Assembly: GCF_030316765.1 (NCBI RefSeq)
Contig: NZ_JASZYT010000016.1
Span: forward strand, 1-64,000
Direction: 5' to 3'
Length of the DNA stretch: 64,000 nucleotides
DNA from: Variovorax saccharolyticus
Lineage (GTDB): Bacteria > Pseudomonadota > Gammaproteobacteria > Burkholderiales > Burkholderiaceae_C
Part shown: one piece after another, positions 9,011 to 19,003 of the stretch
Position numbering within the stretch: position 1 is the stretch's first letter
Layout of the letters: each line of letters begins with the position of its first letter
The notes under the pieces: generated by a model
Databases searched by the model: none
What the model was told of the DNA's origin: nothing
The model's input: only the letters and a program-made list of their open reading frames with translations
Position numbers and translations under genes: made by a program

Positions 9011-9323
9011 ACCATGACTGTGGCCAGCCTTCGCCGGTGGGCACGCCAGCTCTACGGCGAGCGCAGCGAGGACTTCCTGACGCTCTATTCCACCGCACCG
9101 ATGCAGAGGCCTGGAATGCCATGGTCGACAGCCTCAGCGACAGGATCCACTGGGGCGCCCTTGTCTGGGCGCGCGAGCATGCCAGGACAGGCGTCGGGCC
9201 CGTCTATGTCCATGCATTCGATCGCGCCCCCCGGAGCGCAACAGCGAGTTCTCCGGCGCGTACCACATGTCTGACATCGCATATGTCTTCGACAATCTTT
9301 GGGCGATCGATCGGCCATGGTCC
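9011..9323 (+). pseudogene. Carboxylesterase (type B) C-terminal fragment with frameshifts
   Basis: Three plus-strand frames must be joined to read one protein: MTVASLRRWARQLYGERSED (from 9014), then AWNAMVDSLSDRIHWGALVW (from about 9108), then MSDIAYVFDNLWAIDRPW (from 9267). This order and wording match the C-terminal region of type B carboxylesterases, where GAYHxxDIxYVFDNL carries the catalytic His region. The N-terminal catalytic half is missing, and at least two frameshifts are needed. It is a dead fragment. Confidence 0.7.
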
Positions 9324-9617
9324 TTTCAAAGGTCGCCGTCGTTCGCCCCAGAAATTCGATCGGCCGCAGCAGTCTGGAGCACGCTTTCGAGCTTGGATCC
9401 CGACATGGATCTGTCGGCCATGAGCAGGCGGTCGACCACCTCCCCGCGCGCTTTTTTGATGCGTGAAGAAGGCCGCAATCGCAATCCTCGTGCCAGCATA
9501 TGCCGGCATCCAAGGGGCGCATGGGATTGGGACCAGGCGATGAATTCACATGACCTTCTTGACAACTTGTTTCTGGTCTCATTCGTTGTATGCGGCACCG
9601 ATGGCACCCATTCCAAG

Positions 9618-11261
9618 TCACTTGGGCGAGGACGTATCTGTCAAGGTCGGATCCTCGAACACGATGTCGCCGTCCACCAACGTCAGCAGGCTTCTCGTGG
9701 CGGGCAGTGCCGCCAGAGGAACGCTCAGGATGTCCTGCGACAGCAGCGCCAAGTCGGCCGCCATGCCCACCCCGATGCGTCCCTTGCTGCGCTCTTGCTT
9801 CTCAGCGTAGGCCGCACCGGCCGTATAGGCGAGCAAGGCTTGCTCGCGCGACAGGGCCTCGGGCGGAAATGCGGCGTAGGTGGTGGCCAGCATGATGTTG
9901 AGGAAAGGGTTGGCTTCCTCGGCACCTGCGTCCGATCCCAGCGCGATCGGCACCCCGGCTGCCAGTAGGCTCTTCAGCATCGAGTGTGGTTCTGCAGGAC
10001 GTCGCGGTGCGCCGGCGGGCGGAAAGTGTGTCGGGTTCTGGATGACGACGACGCCCAGCCGCGCCGCCTGCGCAAGCGTGTCGTCGCGGATACCGTCGCC
10101 GTGCTCGATTCGAACCCTCTTTTCCCGCCACGCGTCCGCGGAGGCCAGCGATTCCATCATGGCGAAAACACGATCGGTTTCGGCATCGCCGACGACATGC
10201 AGCGACACCTGCCCGGGGCGACGCAACGCAGTCTGCAGGATCTCGCGCAGCTGCGCGTCGCTGTGATTCGAGCGACCGCGCCAGTCCGGGCGCCCGGCGT
10301 ACGGTTCGCGCCGCAGCGCGTTCTGCTCGATAGGGGTACCGTCGAGCATCCATTTCGGGCCATCGATGCGCACCCGTAGCGGCAATGTCTTCGGCGCGGC
10401 GTCCATTGCAGACCACGCGCCGGCAATGCTGGGTACGGCACCGGTCGCCCATGAATAGACCGTCCACTTCTGCGGTGTCTCTGCCTTCGCCAGCGTGTCC
10501 AGCGTGACCTCGAGCGTCTTGCCGCTGTTCATCAGGTGGATGCTGGTCACCCCCCAGCGCGCATAGCGCTGTGCCGCGGCCTGGAACGACGGCGCGAGCT
10601 TGGCTGGGTCATTCGGCGTTGCGCCGATCTCGGGAACGGGTGACGCGCCCTCGTCCGCGCGGCCGTTGAGGCGTCCGGCGGCGTCACGCCTCCAATGGCC
10701 GCCGATCGGATCCGCGACGTCCTCGGCGATTCCGATCCGCAACAGAGCGGCGCTGTTGACGATTGCCGTGTGGCCCCAAAAGCCGCGTAGCAGCACCGGC
10801 CGGTTGGGCGCGACGGCGTCAAGCGCCACCCGCCAGTTGCGCTGGTCGCGGGCAACGAGCGGGCCGATCCAGGCGCTGATCCAGTCCCCAGACGTTCTTG
10901 CCGCGGCGGCGACGGCGGCAAGTGCCTGTTCGGGCGTCGGTCCGGGAAAGGGCAGACCTGGCATGAGCAGCGGCGCAGAAGGCAGCGTGCTGCCGAGGTG
11001 GACATGGGTTTCGATCAGGCCCGGGGTGGCGAGTCTGCCGCCTGCGTCGATGACGCGCGTGGCGGGACTTGCCAGCGCGCGAATCTGGGCATTGCCGCCG
11101 ACGGCACTGAACAACCCGTCCTCGACCGCCACGGCTTCGGCCCGGGGCTGCGCCGGGTCGGCGGTGAAGACGTGGGCGTTGACGATGATCAACGAGGGTG
11201 CGGCAATGGCGACCTCGCCAGAAAGGGCCAGGGCAAGAATGGCGTGACGCGGGAAGGGCAT
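9618..11261 (-). CDS. YtcJ-like metal-dependent amidohydrolase, exported
   Basis: A 547-residue amidohydrolase of the YtcJ/N-substituted formamide deformylase group. A signal peptide (residues 1 to about 22, ending AIAAPS) predicts export. The fold is intact: N-terminal beta sandwich, metal motif THVHLG (about residue 87), later metal ligands in VSLHVVGDAE and VRIEHGDG, and the aspartate in LGSDAGAEEANP. The start at 11261 gives the signal peptide; an upstream in-frame start at 11294 would spoil it. It is divergent from the TPR regulator at 11359, which may control it. Substrate unknown. Confidence 0.9.
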   Translation of the reverse strand: MPFPRHAILALALSGEVAIAAPSLIIVNAHVFTADPAQPRAEAVAVEDGLFSAVGGNAQIRALASPATRVIDAGGRLATPGLIETHVHLGSTLPSAPLLMPGLPFPGPTPEQALAAVAAAARTSGDWISAWIGPLVARDQRNWRVALDAVAPNRPVLLRGFWGHTAIVNSAALLRIGIAEDVADPIGGHWRRDAAGRLNGRADEGASPVPEIGATPNDPAKLAPSFQAAAQRYARWGVTSIHLMNSGKTLEVTLDTLAKAETPQKWTVYSWATGAVPSIAGAWSAMDAAPKTLPLRVRIDGPKWMLDGTPIEQNALRREPYAGRPDWRGRSNHSDAQLREILQTALRRPGQVSLHVVGDAETDRVFAMMESLASADAWREKRVRIEHGDGIRDDTLAQAARLGVVVIQNPTHFPPAGAPRRPAEPHSMLKSLLAAGVPIALGSDAGAEEANPFLNIMLATTYAAFPPEALSREQALLAYTAGAAYAEKQERSKGRIGVGMAADLALLSQDILSVPLAALPATRSLLTLVDGDIVFEDPTLTDTSSPK

Positions 11262-11358
11262 GGCGAGCCTCGGAGGTTGACGATCTCGCACCATCGATCC
11301 GCGCGCGGGGAAAGTCCCGATCGCAGGACGAAAACGGACGAAATCAGACTAAATCGAG

Positions 11359-13113
11359 GTGTGCCGCGCGCAGAATGGTGCACGCGCGTTCCTGCGCAGA
11401 GGCTTCGCCGTGGATCGAGCCATACAGGATTCCATCGTCACACCGACGCGCCTGCAAGTCGCTGGCTTCGTCGTCGACCTCGCCCAGCAGGCCCTCCTGG
11501 ACGCTGCCGGTCGGCCGGTGGAGCTTCGGCCGCAGGCGTTTCAGGTCTTGCGTCACCTCGCGCAAAGCGCGGGCCGGCTGGTCACCAAAGATGAGCTGAT
11601 GGCCGCTGTCTGGCCGGGGGTCGTTGTTACCGACGACTCGCTCGTCCAAGCGATCGGCGACGTGCGTCGCGCCATCGGCGACACAGGCCATCGCATGGTC
11701 AAGACGGTGCCGCGCCGGGGCTACCTGCTGGTGGCGGCCACCATGGCGGATGAAACCCTGACGCGGCGCGCCGGGGTTCCGAGCGCTTCATCGAGTCTCG
11801 CGCACCGTTGGCTGGTACTCGGCAGCGTCACAATCCTTCTGGGCGCGGCGGCCTTGTGGCAGGCGCGCGTTCAGACAGAAGCGTCCAGGGCAGTGGGCGA
11901 TCCCAGTGGACTGCCTTCAATCGCAGTGATCGCATTCAAGGGCCCGCCCGGTGACCCCGACAGCGCGGTGATCGCCCGCAACGTGGCGGCGGACTTGGTG
12001 TCCGAGTTGGCGCGCAGCCCCAACTTGCGCGTCGTCTCGAGCCAGTCAAGCTTCCAGTTTGCCGACGGCAAGACGCCGTTGGCGGAGGTAGGCAGGCGCC
12101 TGAGCAGCCGCCACATCGTGGACGGAACGGTGCGGCGCGAAGGCGAGCAGTTGCGGATGGGTATTGAATTGCTTGACAGTCAGGAGAGTCGGGTGGTCTG
12201 GTCTACCTCCGAAATCGTCGATCGGGCCACGCTCGGCGCCGCCCAGCTGGCGCTGGCAGGCCGAATCGCCGGCACGCTGCAGGCTAAGGTGGCCGGGACC
12301 GAGCAGCAGCGTGCGATTGCGCAGCCGCCGAAGACGTTGGACGCCTATGTGTTGGTGGCGCATGGAAGGGCCAGGCTGTTGAGGTACAACGCGCAGGGCA
12401 TTCGCGATTCGCGGCGCTATCTAACCGAGGCCATCGCGATCGACCCCGACTACGCACCCGCCTGGGCCTTTCTCGGCATTGCAAACACAGTCGACATTGG
12501 TCTGCATCTGACTGGCGAGTGGGACGAGCGGCGCATCGACGAAGCGCTGCACCAAATCAGACGTGCGATCGAACTGCAGCCGGGCCTTCCGATCGCCTAT
12601 GTCGCTTTGTCGCAGGCGCTGAGTCGGACAGGTGACCTTGATGGCGCACTGGCCGCCGCGCAGCAGGCATGCCGACTCAGTCCGAACGATGCTGAATGCT
12701 TTTACGTCGTTGGCGCGGCACATCTTCAACTCGGCCAGATCGAACCCGCTCTCGGCAACCTAGAGCAGGCAATGAACCGAAATCCGCTACCACCTGCGTA
12801 CCTTCCGGCTTTCTATGCCACCGCGCTATGGGCGAATCGACGCTTCGAAGAAGCAATCCGCGTGGCAGATGACTGCCTGACGCGGGCGCCGGACTTCTGG
12901 CGTTGTCGCCAGGACCGGATCGCCGCCCTGGTCGAACTCGATCGCCTGCCCGAAGCGCGGAAGGAGGCGGCAGTGCTGCAGTCGAAGATTCCTCGCATAG
13001 GGAGCGGATGGTTCGGCTCGACATTCGGCGATCGCGCCGCGGCCCTGCGTGAGCGGCGCGTGACTGCTGCGCGGGTGGCTGGGATCCCTGACAAGCCCAA
13101 AGTCGAGCAATAG
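11359..13113 (+). CDS. CadC-like membrane-bound winged-helix regulator with TPR repeats
   Basis: A predicted one-component membrane regulator of 584 residues. An OmpR-type winged helix (about residues 28-125, with RPQAFQVLRHLAQSAGRLVT and HRMVKTVPRRGYLL) is followed by one membrane segment (WLVLGSVTILLGAAALW). Outside the membrane lie a TolB-N/FlgO-like domain (IAVIAFKGPPGD to VDGTVRREG) and a tail of TPR helices such as AIDPDYAPAWAFLGIAN. The start is uncertain: an in-frame GTG at 11410 would remove a poorly conserved leader. It diverges from the exported amidohydrolase, its most likely target. Confidence 0.85.
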   Translation: MCRAQNGARAFLRRGFAVDRAIQDSIVTPTRLQVAGFVVDLAQQALLDAAGRPVELRPQAFQVLRHLAQSAGRLVTKDELMAAVWPGVVVTDDSLVQAIGDVRRAIGDTGHRMVKTVPRRGYLLVAATMADETLTRRAGVPSASSSLAHRWLVLGSVTILLGAAALWQARVQTEASRAVGDPSGLPSIAVIAFKGPPGDPDSAVIARNVAADLVSELARSPNLRVVSSQSSFQFADGKTPLAEVGRRLSSRHIVDGTVRREGEQLRMGIELLDSQESRVVWSTSEIVDRATLGAAQLALAGRIAGTLQAKVAGTEQQRAIAQPPKTLDAYVLVAHGRARLLRYNAQGIRDSRRYLTEAIAIDPDYAPAWAFLGIANTVDIGLHLTGEWDERRIDEALHQIRRAIELQPGLPIAYVALSQALSRTGDLDGALAAAQQACRLSPNDAECFYVVGAAHLQLGQIEPALGNLEQAMNRNPLPPAYLPAFYATALWANRRFEEAIRVADDCLTRAPDFWRCRQDRIAALVELDRLPEARKEAAVLQSKIPRIGSGWFGSTFGDRAAALRERRVTAARVAGIPDKPKVEQ

Positions 13114-13417
13114 AAAATTGGATTAGCCAAGCATTCGTCGAAAGCCGGGCCAGAACCAGTTGCCAGTGTCTTGGCTGCGAATGCGACCGCTTTCGGGCGG
13201 GCTGTGCGGTGCCAGCTACTTTCGCTCAGGGCCCGTCCCAACCCTGTCTTCTCCACATCGAGGTCATGCGCCCGGTGAGCAGATTGCAGCGTACGAGTTC
13301 CGGGCGGCAAAGGCTTAGATCGACCAGAAGCGGTAGTTTGACCAACCGCCCTAAAGCGGGCGGCCTGGACGACCCGCTTGATCCGATGAAGCCGGTCGCG
13401 CCGGCCCCTAAAGAGAC
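13114..13417. other. Intergenic region between convergent genes
   Basis: No gene is seen. A GC-rich hairpin, CCGCCC-TAAAGC-GGGCGG (13346-13363), could help terminate transcription from either side, but it has no T run. Confidence 0.45.
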
Positions 13418-14602
13418 CTATTCCAGAAGCGCTGTCGCGGCGGCGCGCGCATGCGGCACCACGTCGTAGGCATAGAGGTGCTTGCGGAATTCGGCGTGCG
13501 CGGCGAGCTGCGCGTCACGGGCACTGAGATCGATGTCGGTCGAGTCGAGACGCAGTCCATTCTGCCGGGCGCCAAGCTGAATCTCTGCCACGCGCTTGCG
13601 GCGCAATCGCTCGTAGGCAAGCAACGACGCCGGTACTCTCGTTGTGTCCACATGGCCCAGAATCGTCGCGAGCGCCATGCCGTCCTCGATGCACTGGTTG
13701 GCCCCCTGACCCAGATGCGGCAGCATTGGATGTGCTGCGTCGCCGAGCAGCGTCAACCGGCCCTTGGTCCAGGTCGGCAGCGGCTCACGGTCGTAGAGTG
13801 CCCAGCGAAATGTCTCGTCGACTTGCTGCAGCACATCGGCGATGCGCGGGTCCCAACCTTCGAACTCGCGACGCAGCACCGCTGGATCGCCGGGCGCGGA
13901 CCATGATTCCTTCATTTCCTGATCGGTCGGTACAAACCCCACGTAGTTGACCATCGTTCCGTGACGAACAGGGAAGACCAGGAAATGCCTGGACGGACCG
14001 GCCCACATTTGCCATCGGTCCATCGGCCAGTTCGGCAGGCGCTCGCGCGAAACCAGACCTCGATACGAAATGGTGCCGTGAAAGACGGGCTTGGAGGGCG
14101 GGAAAACATGGGAGCGCAGTTCGGAATGTATGCCGTCGGCGGCAACTACAACGTCGGCCTCGGCAATGGCGCCGTTGGCAAATTCGACGCGGGCAACGTC
14201 CTCGGTTTGCGCGAATCCGACAGCACGATGTCCGGTGTGGACGATTCCAGCGGGCAGATTGGCAGCGAGAAAACCGACAAGGTCGGCGCGGTGCATGCCA
14301 AAGGTCGCGTTCCAGCCAGAGGCATCCGACACCTGCACCGGGGCGATTGGCGTACCGTCGTGGCGAAAGTAGTAGGAACCGGAACCGACTCGCGCACCCC
14401 ATCTTTCGACGGCGGGCCCGAGGCCCACACGCTCCAGGTGGCGCACCGCGTTCGGTGTCACAAACACACCAGCGCCGATCTCGCCCAGTGCAGACGCCTG
14501 TTCGTAAACCGAAACGCGCAGCCCCTGTCCGATCAGCGCGTTCGCGGCGAACAAGCCGCCAATGCCGCCTCCGATAACCAGGACGTTTGGCCGAGGTGCC
14601 AT
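13418..14602 (-). CDS. FAD-dependent aromatic monooxygenase (salicylate/3-hydroxybenzoate hydroxylase type)
   Basis: A 394-residue flavoprotein hydroxylase using NAD(P)H and O2 to hydroxylate an aromatic acid or a similar ring. The N-terminal FAD-binding fingerprint is VLVIGGGIGGLFAANAL. The DG motif region (VVVAADGIHSELRSHVF) and the second FAD motif (LLGDAAHPMLPHLGQGANQ) are intact. The start at 14602 places the Rossmann motif a few residues from the N-terminus; an ATG at 14635 is an alternative. It is isolated, with no aromatic ring-cleavage genes beside it, so the substrate cannot be inferred. Confidence 0.9.
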   Translation of the reverse strand: MAPRPNVLVIGGGIGGLFAANALIGQGLRVSVYEQASALGEIGAGVFVTPNAVRHLERVGLGPAVERWGARVGSGSYYFRHDGTPIAPVQVSDASGWNATFGMHRADLVGFLAANLPAGIVHTGHRAVGFAQTEDVARVEFANGAIAEADVVVAADGIHSELRSHVFPPSKPVFHGTISYRGLVSRERLPNWPMDRWQMWAGPSRHFLVFPVRHGTMVNYVGFVPTDQEMKESWSAPGDPAVLRREFEGWDPRIADVLQQVDETFRWALYDREPLPTWTKGRLTLLGDAAHPMLPHLGQGANQCIEDGMALATILGHVDTTRVPASLLAYERLRRKRVAEIQLGARQNGLRLDSTDIDLSARDAQLAAHAEFRKHLYAYDVVPHARAAATALLE

Positions 14603-14963
14603 TTCATTCCACTCGAAAATGCTGTCACACGGCATTCTGCGAGCGTGGCGGGCAGAGGGCAACGGGCCATCAACAAGCAGCCGCTTCTCGCCATGCCGGT
14701 TACCGCGACTGAGGTGGGTCGTGGGTGGGTCGCCACGCGCGAAAGCCGCCTGGCCATGTGGCAGGCCGAACACGTCGGTGAAGATCGTGAATGGCCGCTC
14801 TGAGCCGCCGCCTTTGACCGTTTTGGGCCCAATCCGGTCAACCGAGGCGACGAATTCGCTCGCATAAAGCGGTCACTCGATGTCGATTTGCGGCCGGCGA
14901 ATCGGTGCTCGCCACGAGCTGCTTTTTCCCTGATCGCCACTTGTAAGTCGTCGTGCCCGGCTG
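14603..14963. other. Gene-free stretch with a 26-bp near-perfect palindrome
   Basis: About 360 bp between two minus-strand genes with no credible reading frame. It contains TGACCGTTTTGGGCCCAATCCGGTCA in two parts, 14815-14827 and 14828-14840. The outer six and inner ten bases pair perfectly. This could be an operator or a dispersed palindromic repeat. Confidence 0.5.
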
Positions 14964-16217
14964 CTAGGCCGGGCCGGTCGCACTTTGACTCAGGGCTTCG
15001 CGCTCGGCGTGGCCTTGCCACAGCAGCAAGATGGCTCCAGACACAATCAGCGCCGCATTGCCCAGCGCTAAACGCAGTAGCGAGTCCCACAGCAGTGGAG
15101 CAAGCAGGCCCGAACACAGTGCCATGAGGGCGAATTGAATGAACAGCTGGGTGGATGCGGCCAAGCCGGCGTTGTTGCCCATGGGCTGCAGTGCATGGCC
15201 CAGGAGCAGGGGCATGGACATGCCGATGGCATACGATCCCACCGCGAGGGGAAGCAAATGGGCCAGGCCCATGGGGGCCAGCCATGCCAGCCCCAGGTTC
15301 AACACGACGGCCAGCATGAAAAAACCATAGCTGACACGCATCGCGCCCTGCAGGCGAAAGCGCTCAAGCCATCGTGGCAGGGTCGCAAAGCCCAGACTCA
15401 TCGCCACCATGATCGGCCCGAATATCAGGTACATCTCCGTGACCGAACGACCAAGCAGTGTCACGAGGAATTGCCCAGCGCCTGCCACATAGATGAACAT
15501 GGCGACCCAATTAAGCCCATGCGCAAGCGACACGCGCATGAACTGCGCCGAACTAAACACGGCACGGTAGCCGGACAGGATGTTGCGGGCATTCAGGCGT
15601 TGACGACGCTCTGGCGGCAATGACTCTGGCAACTTGCGCGCATACATGATCAGCATCAGCGCGCCGACTGCGCCGAGAAAGGCGAACACAGTGCGCCACC
15701 CCCCAAGTACGGTGAGCCAGCCCGCTAGCACGGGCAGAACAATGGGGCCAGCGGTCTGGATCAAGCTGGTGCGGGCGATCATCTTCTGTGCGGTTTCTCC
15801 ACTGTACAGATCGCGGATGATGGCGCGCCCGAGGATCAGACCCGAGCCGGCGGCCAATCCTTGCACGATCCGCAGCGCCCACAAGTGTTCGATTCGAGTT
15901 GCCAGCAAGCAAGCGAGGGAAGTCACGGTGAGCACGCCAAGCGAGGCGAGCAACACCACTCGGCGTCCCAACGCATCTGACAGCGCCCCGTGCCAGAGAG
16001 CCATAAAGGCGCTGGCCAGTAAGGACAGGGAGAGCACCTGCTGCGCTTGCGATGGGGACGCATCCAGATCTTTCTGCAGAGCTGGCAACACGGGAATCAG
16101 CATGTCGTTCCACAGGGATGTAAGCACACCCATGAACCCCAGCAATAGCATCATGTGGACGGCCTTGAAATCGGCGGGCGCTGAGGGAGCGTCGGTTGTC
16201 ATGGCGGCCTTCGGCAA
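14964..16217 (-). CDS. MFS drug-resistance-type transporter (Bcr/CflA-like)
   Basis: A 417-residue major facilitator with 12 predicted membrane segments. The N-terminal half has the MFS loop motif (GALSDALGRRVVLLASLG) and the RIVQGLAAGSGLILGRAIIRDL stretch (motif C region), typical of Bcr/CflA drug:proton antiporters. The first ATG is 17 bp after the acyl-CoA dehydrogenase gene; ATG 16202 is an alternative start. It is the last gene of the etfB-etfA-dehydrogenase run, so it may export or import a metabolite of that pathway rather than a drug. Confidence 0.88.
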   Translation of the reverse strand: MPKAAMTTDAPSAPADFKAVHMMLLLGFMGVLTSLWNDMLIPVLPALQKDLDASPSQAQQVLSLSLLASAFMALWHGALSDALGRRVVLLASLGVLTVTSLACLLATRIEHLWALRIVQGLAAGSGLILGRAIIRDLYSGETAQKMIARTSLIQTAGPIVLPVLAGWLTVLGGWRTVFAFLGAVGALMLIMYARKLPESLPPERRQRLNARNILSGYRAVFSSAQFMRVSLAHGLNWVAMFIYVAGAGQFLVTLLGRSVTEMYLIFGPIMVAMSLGFATLPRWLERFRLQGAMRVSYGFFMLAVVLNLGLAWLAPMGLAHLLPLAVGSYAIGMSMPLLLGHALQPMGNNAGLAASTQLFIQFALMALCSGLLAPLLWDSLLRLALGNAALIVSGAILLLWQGHAEREALSQSATGPA

Positions 16218-16234
16218 AGTTTCAGCGCCCCCCG

Positions 16235-18025
16235 TCAGAACGCTTCCGGCACGAAGTGATTGACCGAGCGCGCGCCGTCCACGATGCTGTCCCGAAGCCC
16301 TGGCACACGTGTGAGCACATGATCTGCGTAGAAGCGTGCCAACGCAATTTTCTGGTGCATAAACTCGGCATCGTCGCTGTCAATCCGCTTGCGTTCCGCC
16401 ACCAGCAGCGCGCGGCCGAGTTGCCAGCCTGCCACGAGATTGCCGGCGAGCATCAGGTAGGGCACTGACCCGGCGTAGACCGCATTGGGGTCGCTCTTGC
16501 CGCGGATTGCGACAAAATCGACCACGTCGAGAAAGGCATGGCGTGCTGCAGCCAGACGGGCCGCCACTGCATGCGCCGCCTCGCTGTCGCAGCGAACCAG
16601 TGCCGTCTCCGTCACCTCGATCTCCCCGGCGATGGCTTGCGCGAGGGCACCGCCGTCGCGCGCCGTCTTGCGGCCCACGAGATCGTTGGCCTGGATCGCG
16701 GTCGTGCCTTCGTAGATTGTGAGGATCCTGGCATCACGCAGGTACTGCGCCGCGCCAGTCTCCTCGATGAAGCCCATGCCGCCATGCACCTGCACGCCGA
16801 GGCTGGCGACTTCCACGCTCGCTTCGGTGCTGTAGCCCTTGACCAGCGGCACCAGGAATTCGTAGAAGGCCTGAGCGCGCTCGCGGACTTGCGCGTCGGG
16901 ATGCGCGTGCGCAGTGTCGTATGCCGACGCGGCGGTGAGTGCCATCGCGCGGCAGCCCTCGGTCAGCGCGCGCATCGTCAGCAGCATGCGGCGCACGTCG
17001 GGGTGATGGATGATCGCGCCGGCGCCCGGCAGCGAGCCGTCGACCGGTCGGCCCTGCACGCGATCCTTCGCGTATGCGACAGCCTTCTGGTAGGCGCGCT
17101 CTGCCACTGCGATGCCCTGCACGCCCACCGCGTAGCGCGCGGCGTTCATCATGATGAACATGTACTCCAGGCCACGATTCTCCTGTCCGACGAGATAGCC
17201 CACGGCGCCTCCGTGATCGCCGAACTGCAGGACGGCGGTGGGGCTTGCCTTGATGCCCAGCTTGTGTTCGATGCTGACGCAGTGCACGTCATTCCGGACA
17301 CCCAGGCTTCCGTCGTCGCCGACCATGAACTTCGGCACGACGAACAGGCTGATGCCCTTGACGCCTTCGGGTGCGCCGGCGACGCGTGCCAGCACGAGGT
17401 GCACGATGTTCCCGGCCATGTCGTGTTCGCCGTAGCTGATGAAGATCTTGGTGCCGAAGATCTTGTAGGTTCCATCGGATTGCGGCTCTGCACGGCTGCG
17501 CACCAGCGAGAGGTCGCTGCCGGCTTGCGGCTCGGTCAGGTTCATCGTGCCAGTCCATTCGCCCGAGACCATGCGCGGCAAGTAGGTCTTGCGCAGTTCT
17601 TCGGATCCTGCGGTCAACAGCGCCTCGATGGCACCGTCGGTGAGCAGCGGACATAGGGCGAAGCTCAGGTTGGCGCTGTTGCTGATTTCGATGCAGGCCG
17701 CACCGATCGTCTTGGGCAGACCCTGGCCGCCGAGGTCGGCAGGGTGCTGCAGGCCCTGCCAGCCGCCCTCGGCGTACTGGCGGTAGGCGTCCTTGAAGCC
17801 GGGCGTAGTGGTCACGGCGCCATCTTTCCAACTGGAGGGATGCTTGTCGCCTTCCGTGTTGAGTGGGGCGATTACGCCTTCGTTGAAGCGCGCGCATTCC
17901 TCGAGGACTGCCTGCGCGGTGTCGATTCCAGCCTCCTCGAAGCCAGGCAGCGTTGCTATCCGGTCGAGGGCGGCGAGTTCGGTCATGCAGAACAGCATGT
18001 CCTTGACGGGGGCTTGATAGCTCAT
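16235..18025 (-). CDS. Acyl-CoA dehydrogenase, large (about 600-residue) type
   Basis: A flavin-dependent dehydrogenase forming a 2,3-double bond in an acyl-CoA, with electrons passed to ETF. At 596 residues it belongs to the large group with an extra C-terminal domain (as in 3-methylmercaptopropionyl-CoA dehydrogenases). Visible motifs are TGTMNLTEPQAGSDLSLVRS (FAD/substrate loop), YAVGVQGIAVAERAYQKAV, and the catalytic Glu in LTIYEGTTAIQANDLVGRK. It lies 28 bp downstream of etfA and 17 bp before an MFS gene, one apparent operon. Its C-terminal wording recurs in the remnant at 42588-42734. Confidence 0.94.
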   Translation of the reverse strand: MSYQAPVKDMLFCMTELAALDRIATLPGFEEAGIDTAQAVLEECARFNEGVIAPLNTEGDKHPSSWKDGAVTTTPGFKDAYRQYAEGGWQGLQHPADLGGQGLPKTIGAACIEISNSANLSFALCPLLTDGAIEALLTAGSEELRKTYLPRMVSGEWTGTMNLTEPQAGSDLSLVRSRAEPQSDGTYKIFGTKIFISYGEHDMAGNIVHLVLARVAGAPEGVKGISLFVVPKFMVGDDGSLGVRNDVHCVSIEHKLGIKASPTAVLQFGDHGGAVGYLVGQENRGLEYMFIMMNAARYAVGVQGIAVAERAYQKAVAYAKDRVQGRPVDGSLPGAGAIIHHPDVRRMLLTMRALTEGCRAMALTAASAYDTAHAHPDAQVRERAQAFYEFLVPLVKGYSTEASVEVASLGVQVHGGMGFIEETGAAQYLRDARILTIYEGTTAIQANDLVGRKTARDGGALAQAIAGEIEVTETALVRCDSEAAHAVAARLAAARHAFLDVVDFVAIRGKSDPNAVYAGSVPYLMLAGNLVAGWQLGRALLVAERKRIDSDDAEFMHQKIALARFYADHVLTRVPGLRDSIVDGARSVNHFVPEAF

Positions 18026-18053
18026 GGGGAATTTCCTCGAATTCGACGGCGGG

Positions 18054-18992
18054 TCAGTCCAGCGCTTTCACCAGTTCCGGCAAGACCGTAAACAGGTCAG
18101 CCACCAGGCCGTAGTCGGCCACGCTGAAGATCGGGGCTTCCTCGTCCTTGTTGATCGCCACGATCACCTTGGAGTCCTTCATGCCCGCCAGATGCTGGAT
18201 CGCGCCCGAGATGCCGGCGGCGATGTACAGCTGCGGGGCGACGATCTTGCCGGTCTGGCCGACCTGCCAGTCGTTCGGGGCGTAGCCCGCGTCCACCGCC
18301 GCGCGGCTGGCGCCCAGGCCCGCGTTGAGCTTGTCGGCCAGGGGCGCCATCACTTCCTGGAACTTCTCGGCGCTGCCCAGCGCCCGGCCGCCCGAGACGA
18401 TGATCTTGGCGGCGGTCAGTTCGGGGCGTTCGCTCTTGGTGACTTCGCGGCCGACGAAGCTGGACTTGCCGCTGTCGGCCACGCCGTCCATGGTTTCCAC
18501 TGCGGCGCTGCCACCGGTGGCGGCTGCGGCATCGAAACCCGTGGTGCGCACGGTGACGACCTTGATCGCATCGCTGCTCTGCACGATCGCAATCGCATTG
18601 CCCGCGTAGATCGGACGCTCGAAGGTGTCGGGGCTGTCGACCTTGGTGATGTCGCTGATCTGGGCGACGTCGAGCAAGGCCGCCACGCGCGGCGCCACGT
18701 TCTTGCCGTTGGCGGTCGAGGGGAACAGGATGTGGCTGTAGTTTTTCGCGATCGCGAGGACCTGGGCCGCAACGTTCTCGGCCAGGTTCTCGGCCAGGGA
18801 CGGGCTGTCGGCAACGATCACCTTGGCGACGCCTGCGACCTGGCTCGCGGCCTTGCCGGCTTCGGCAGCGTTGGCGCCGGCCACCAGCACATGGACGTCA
18901 CCGCTGGCGCAGGCGATCCCGGCGGTCACGGTGTTGAGGGTCGCCGGCTTAAGCGTGGCGTGGTCGTGTTCGGCAATAACAAGTACGGTCAT
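18054..18992 (-). CDS. etfA: Electron transfer flavoprotein alpha subunit
   Basis: The FAD-binding subunit of ETF, which carries electrons from acyl-CoA dehydrogenases to ETF:quinone oxidoreductase. The 312-residue protein has the N-terminal Rossmann-like domain (MTVLVIAEHDHATLKP) and the C-terminal FAD domain with IIVSGGRALGSAEKF, VGQTGKIVAPQLYIAAGISG and AINKDEEAPIFSVADYGLV. It begins 11 bp after etfB. Coupling to the adjacent dehydrogenase is expected, though it will serve others too. Confidence 0.97.
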   Translation of the reverse strand: MTVLVIAEHDHATLKPATLNTVTAGIACASGDVHVLVAGANAAEAGKAASQVAGVAKVIVADSPSLAENLAENVAAQVLAIAKNYSHILFPSTANGKNVAPRVAALLDVAQISDITKVDSPDTFERPIYAGNAIAIVQSSDAIKVVTVRTTGFDAAAATGGSAAVETMDGVADSGKSSFVGREVTKSERPELTAAKIIVSGGRALGSAEKFQEVMAPLADKLNAGLGASRAAVDAGYAPNDWQVGQTGKIVAPQLYIAAGISGAIQHLAGMKDSKVIVAINKDEEAPIFSVADYGLVADLFTVLPELVKALD

Positions 18993-19003
18993 GTCGTTGT
19001 TCC

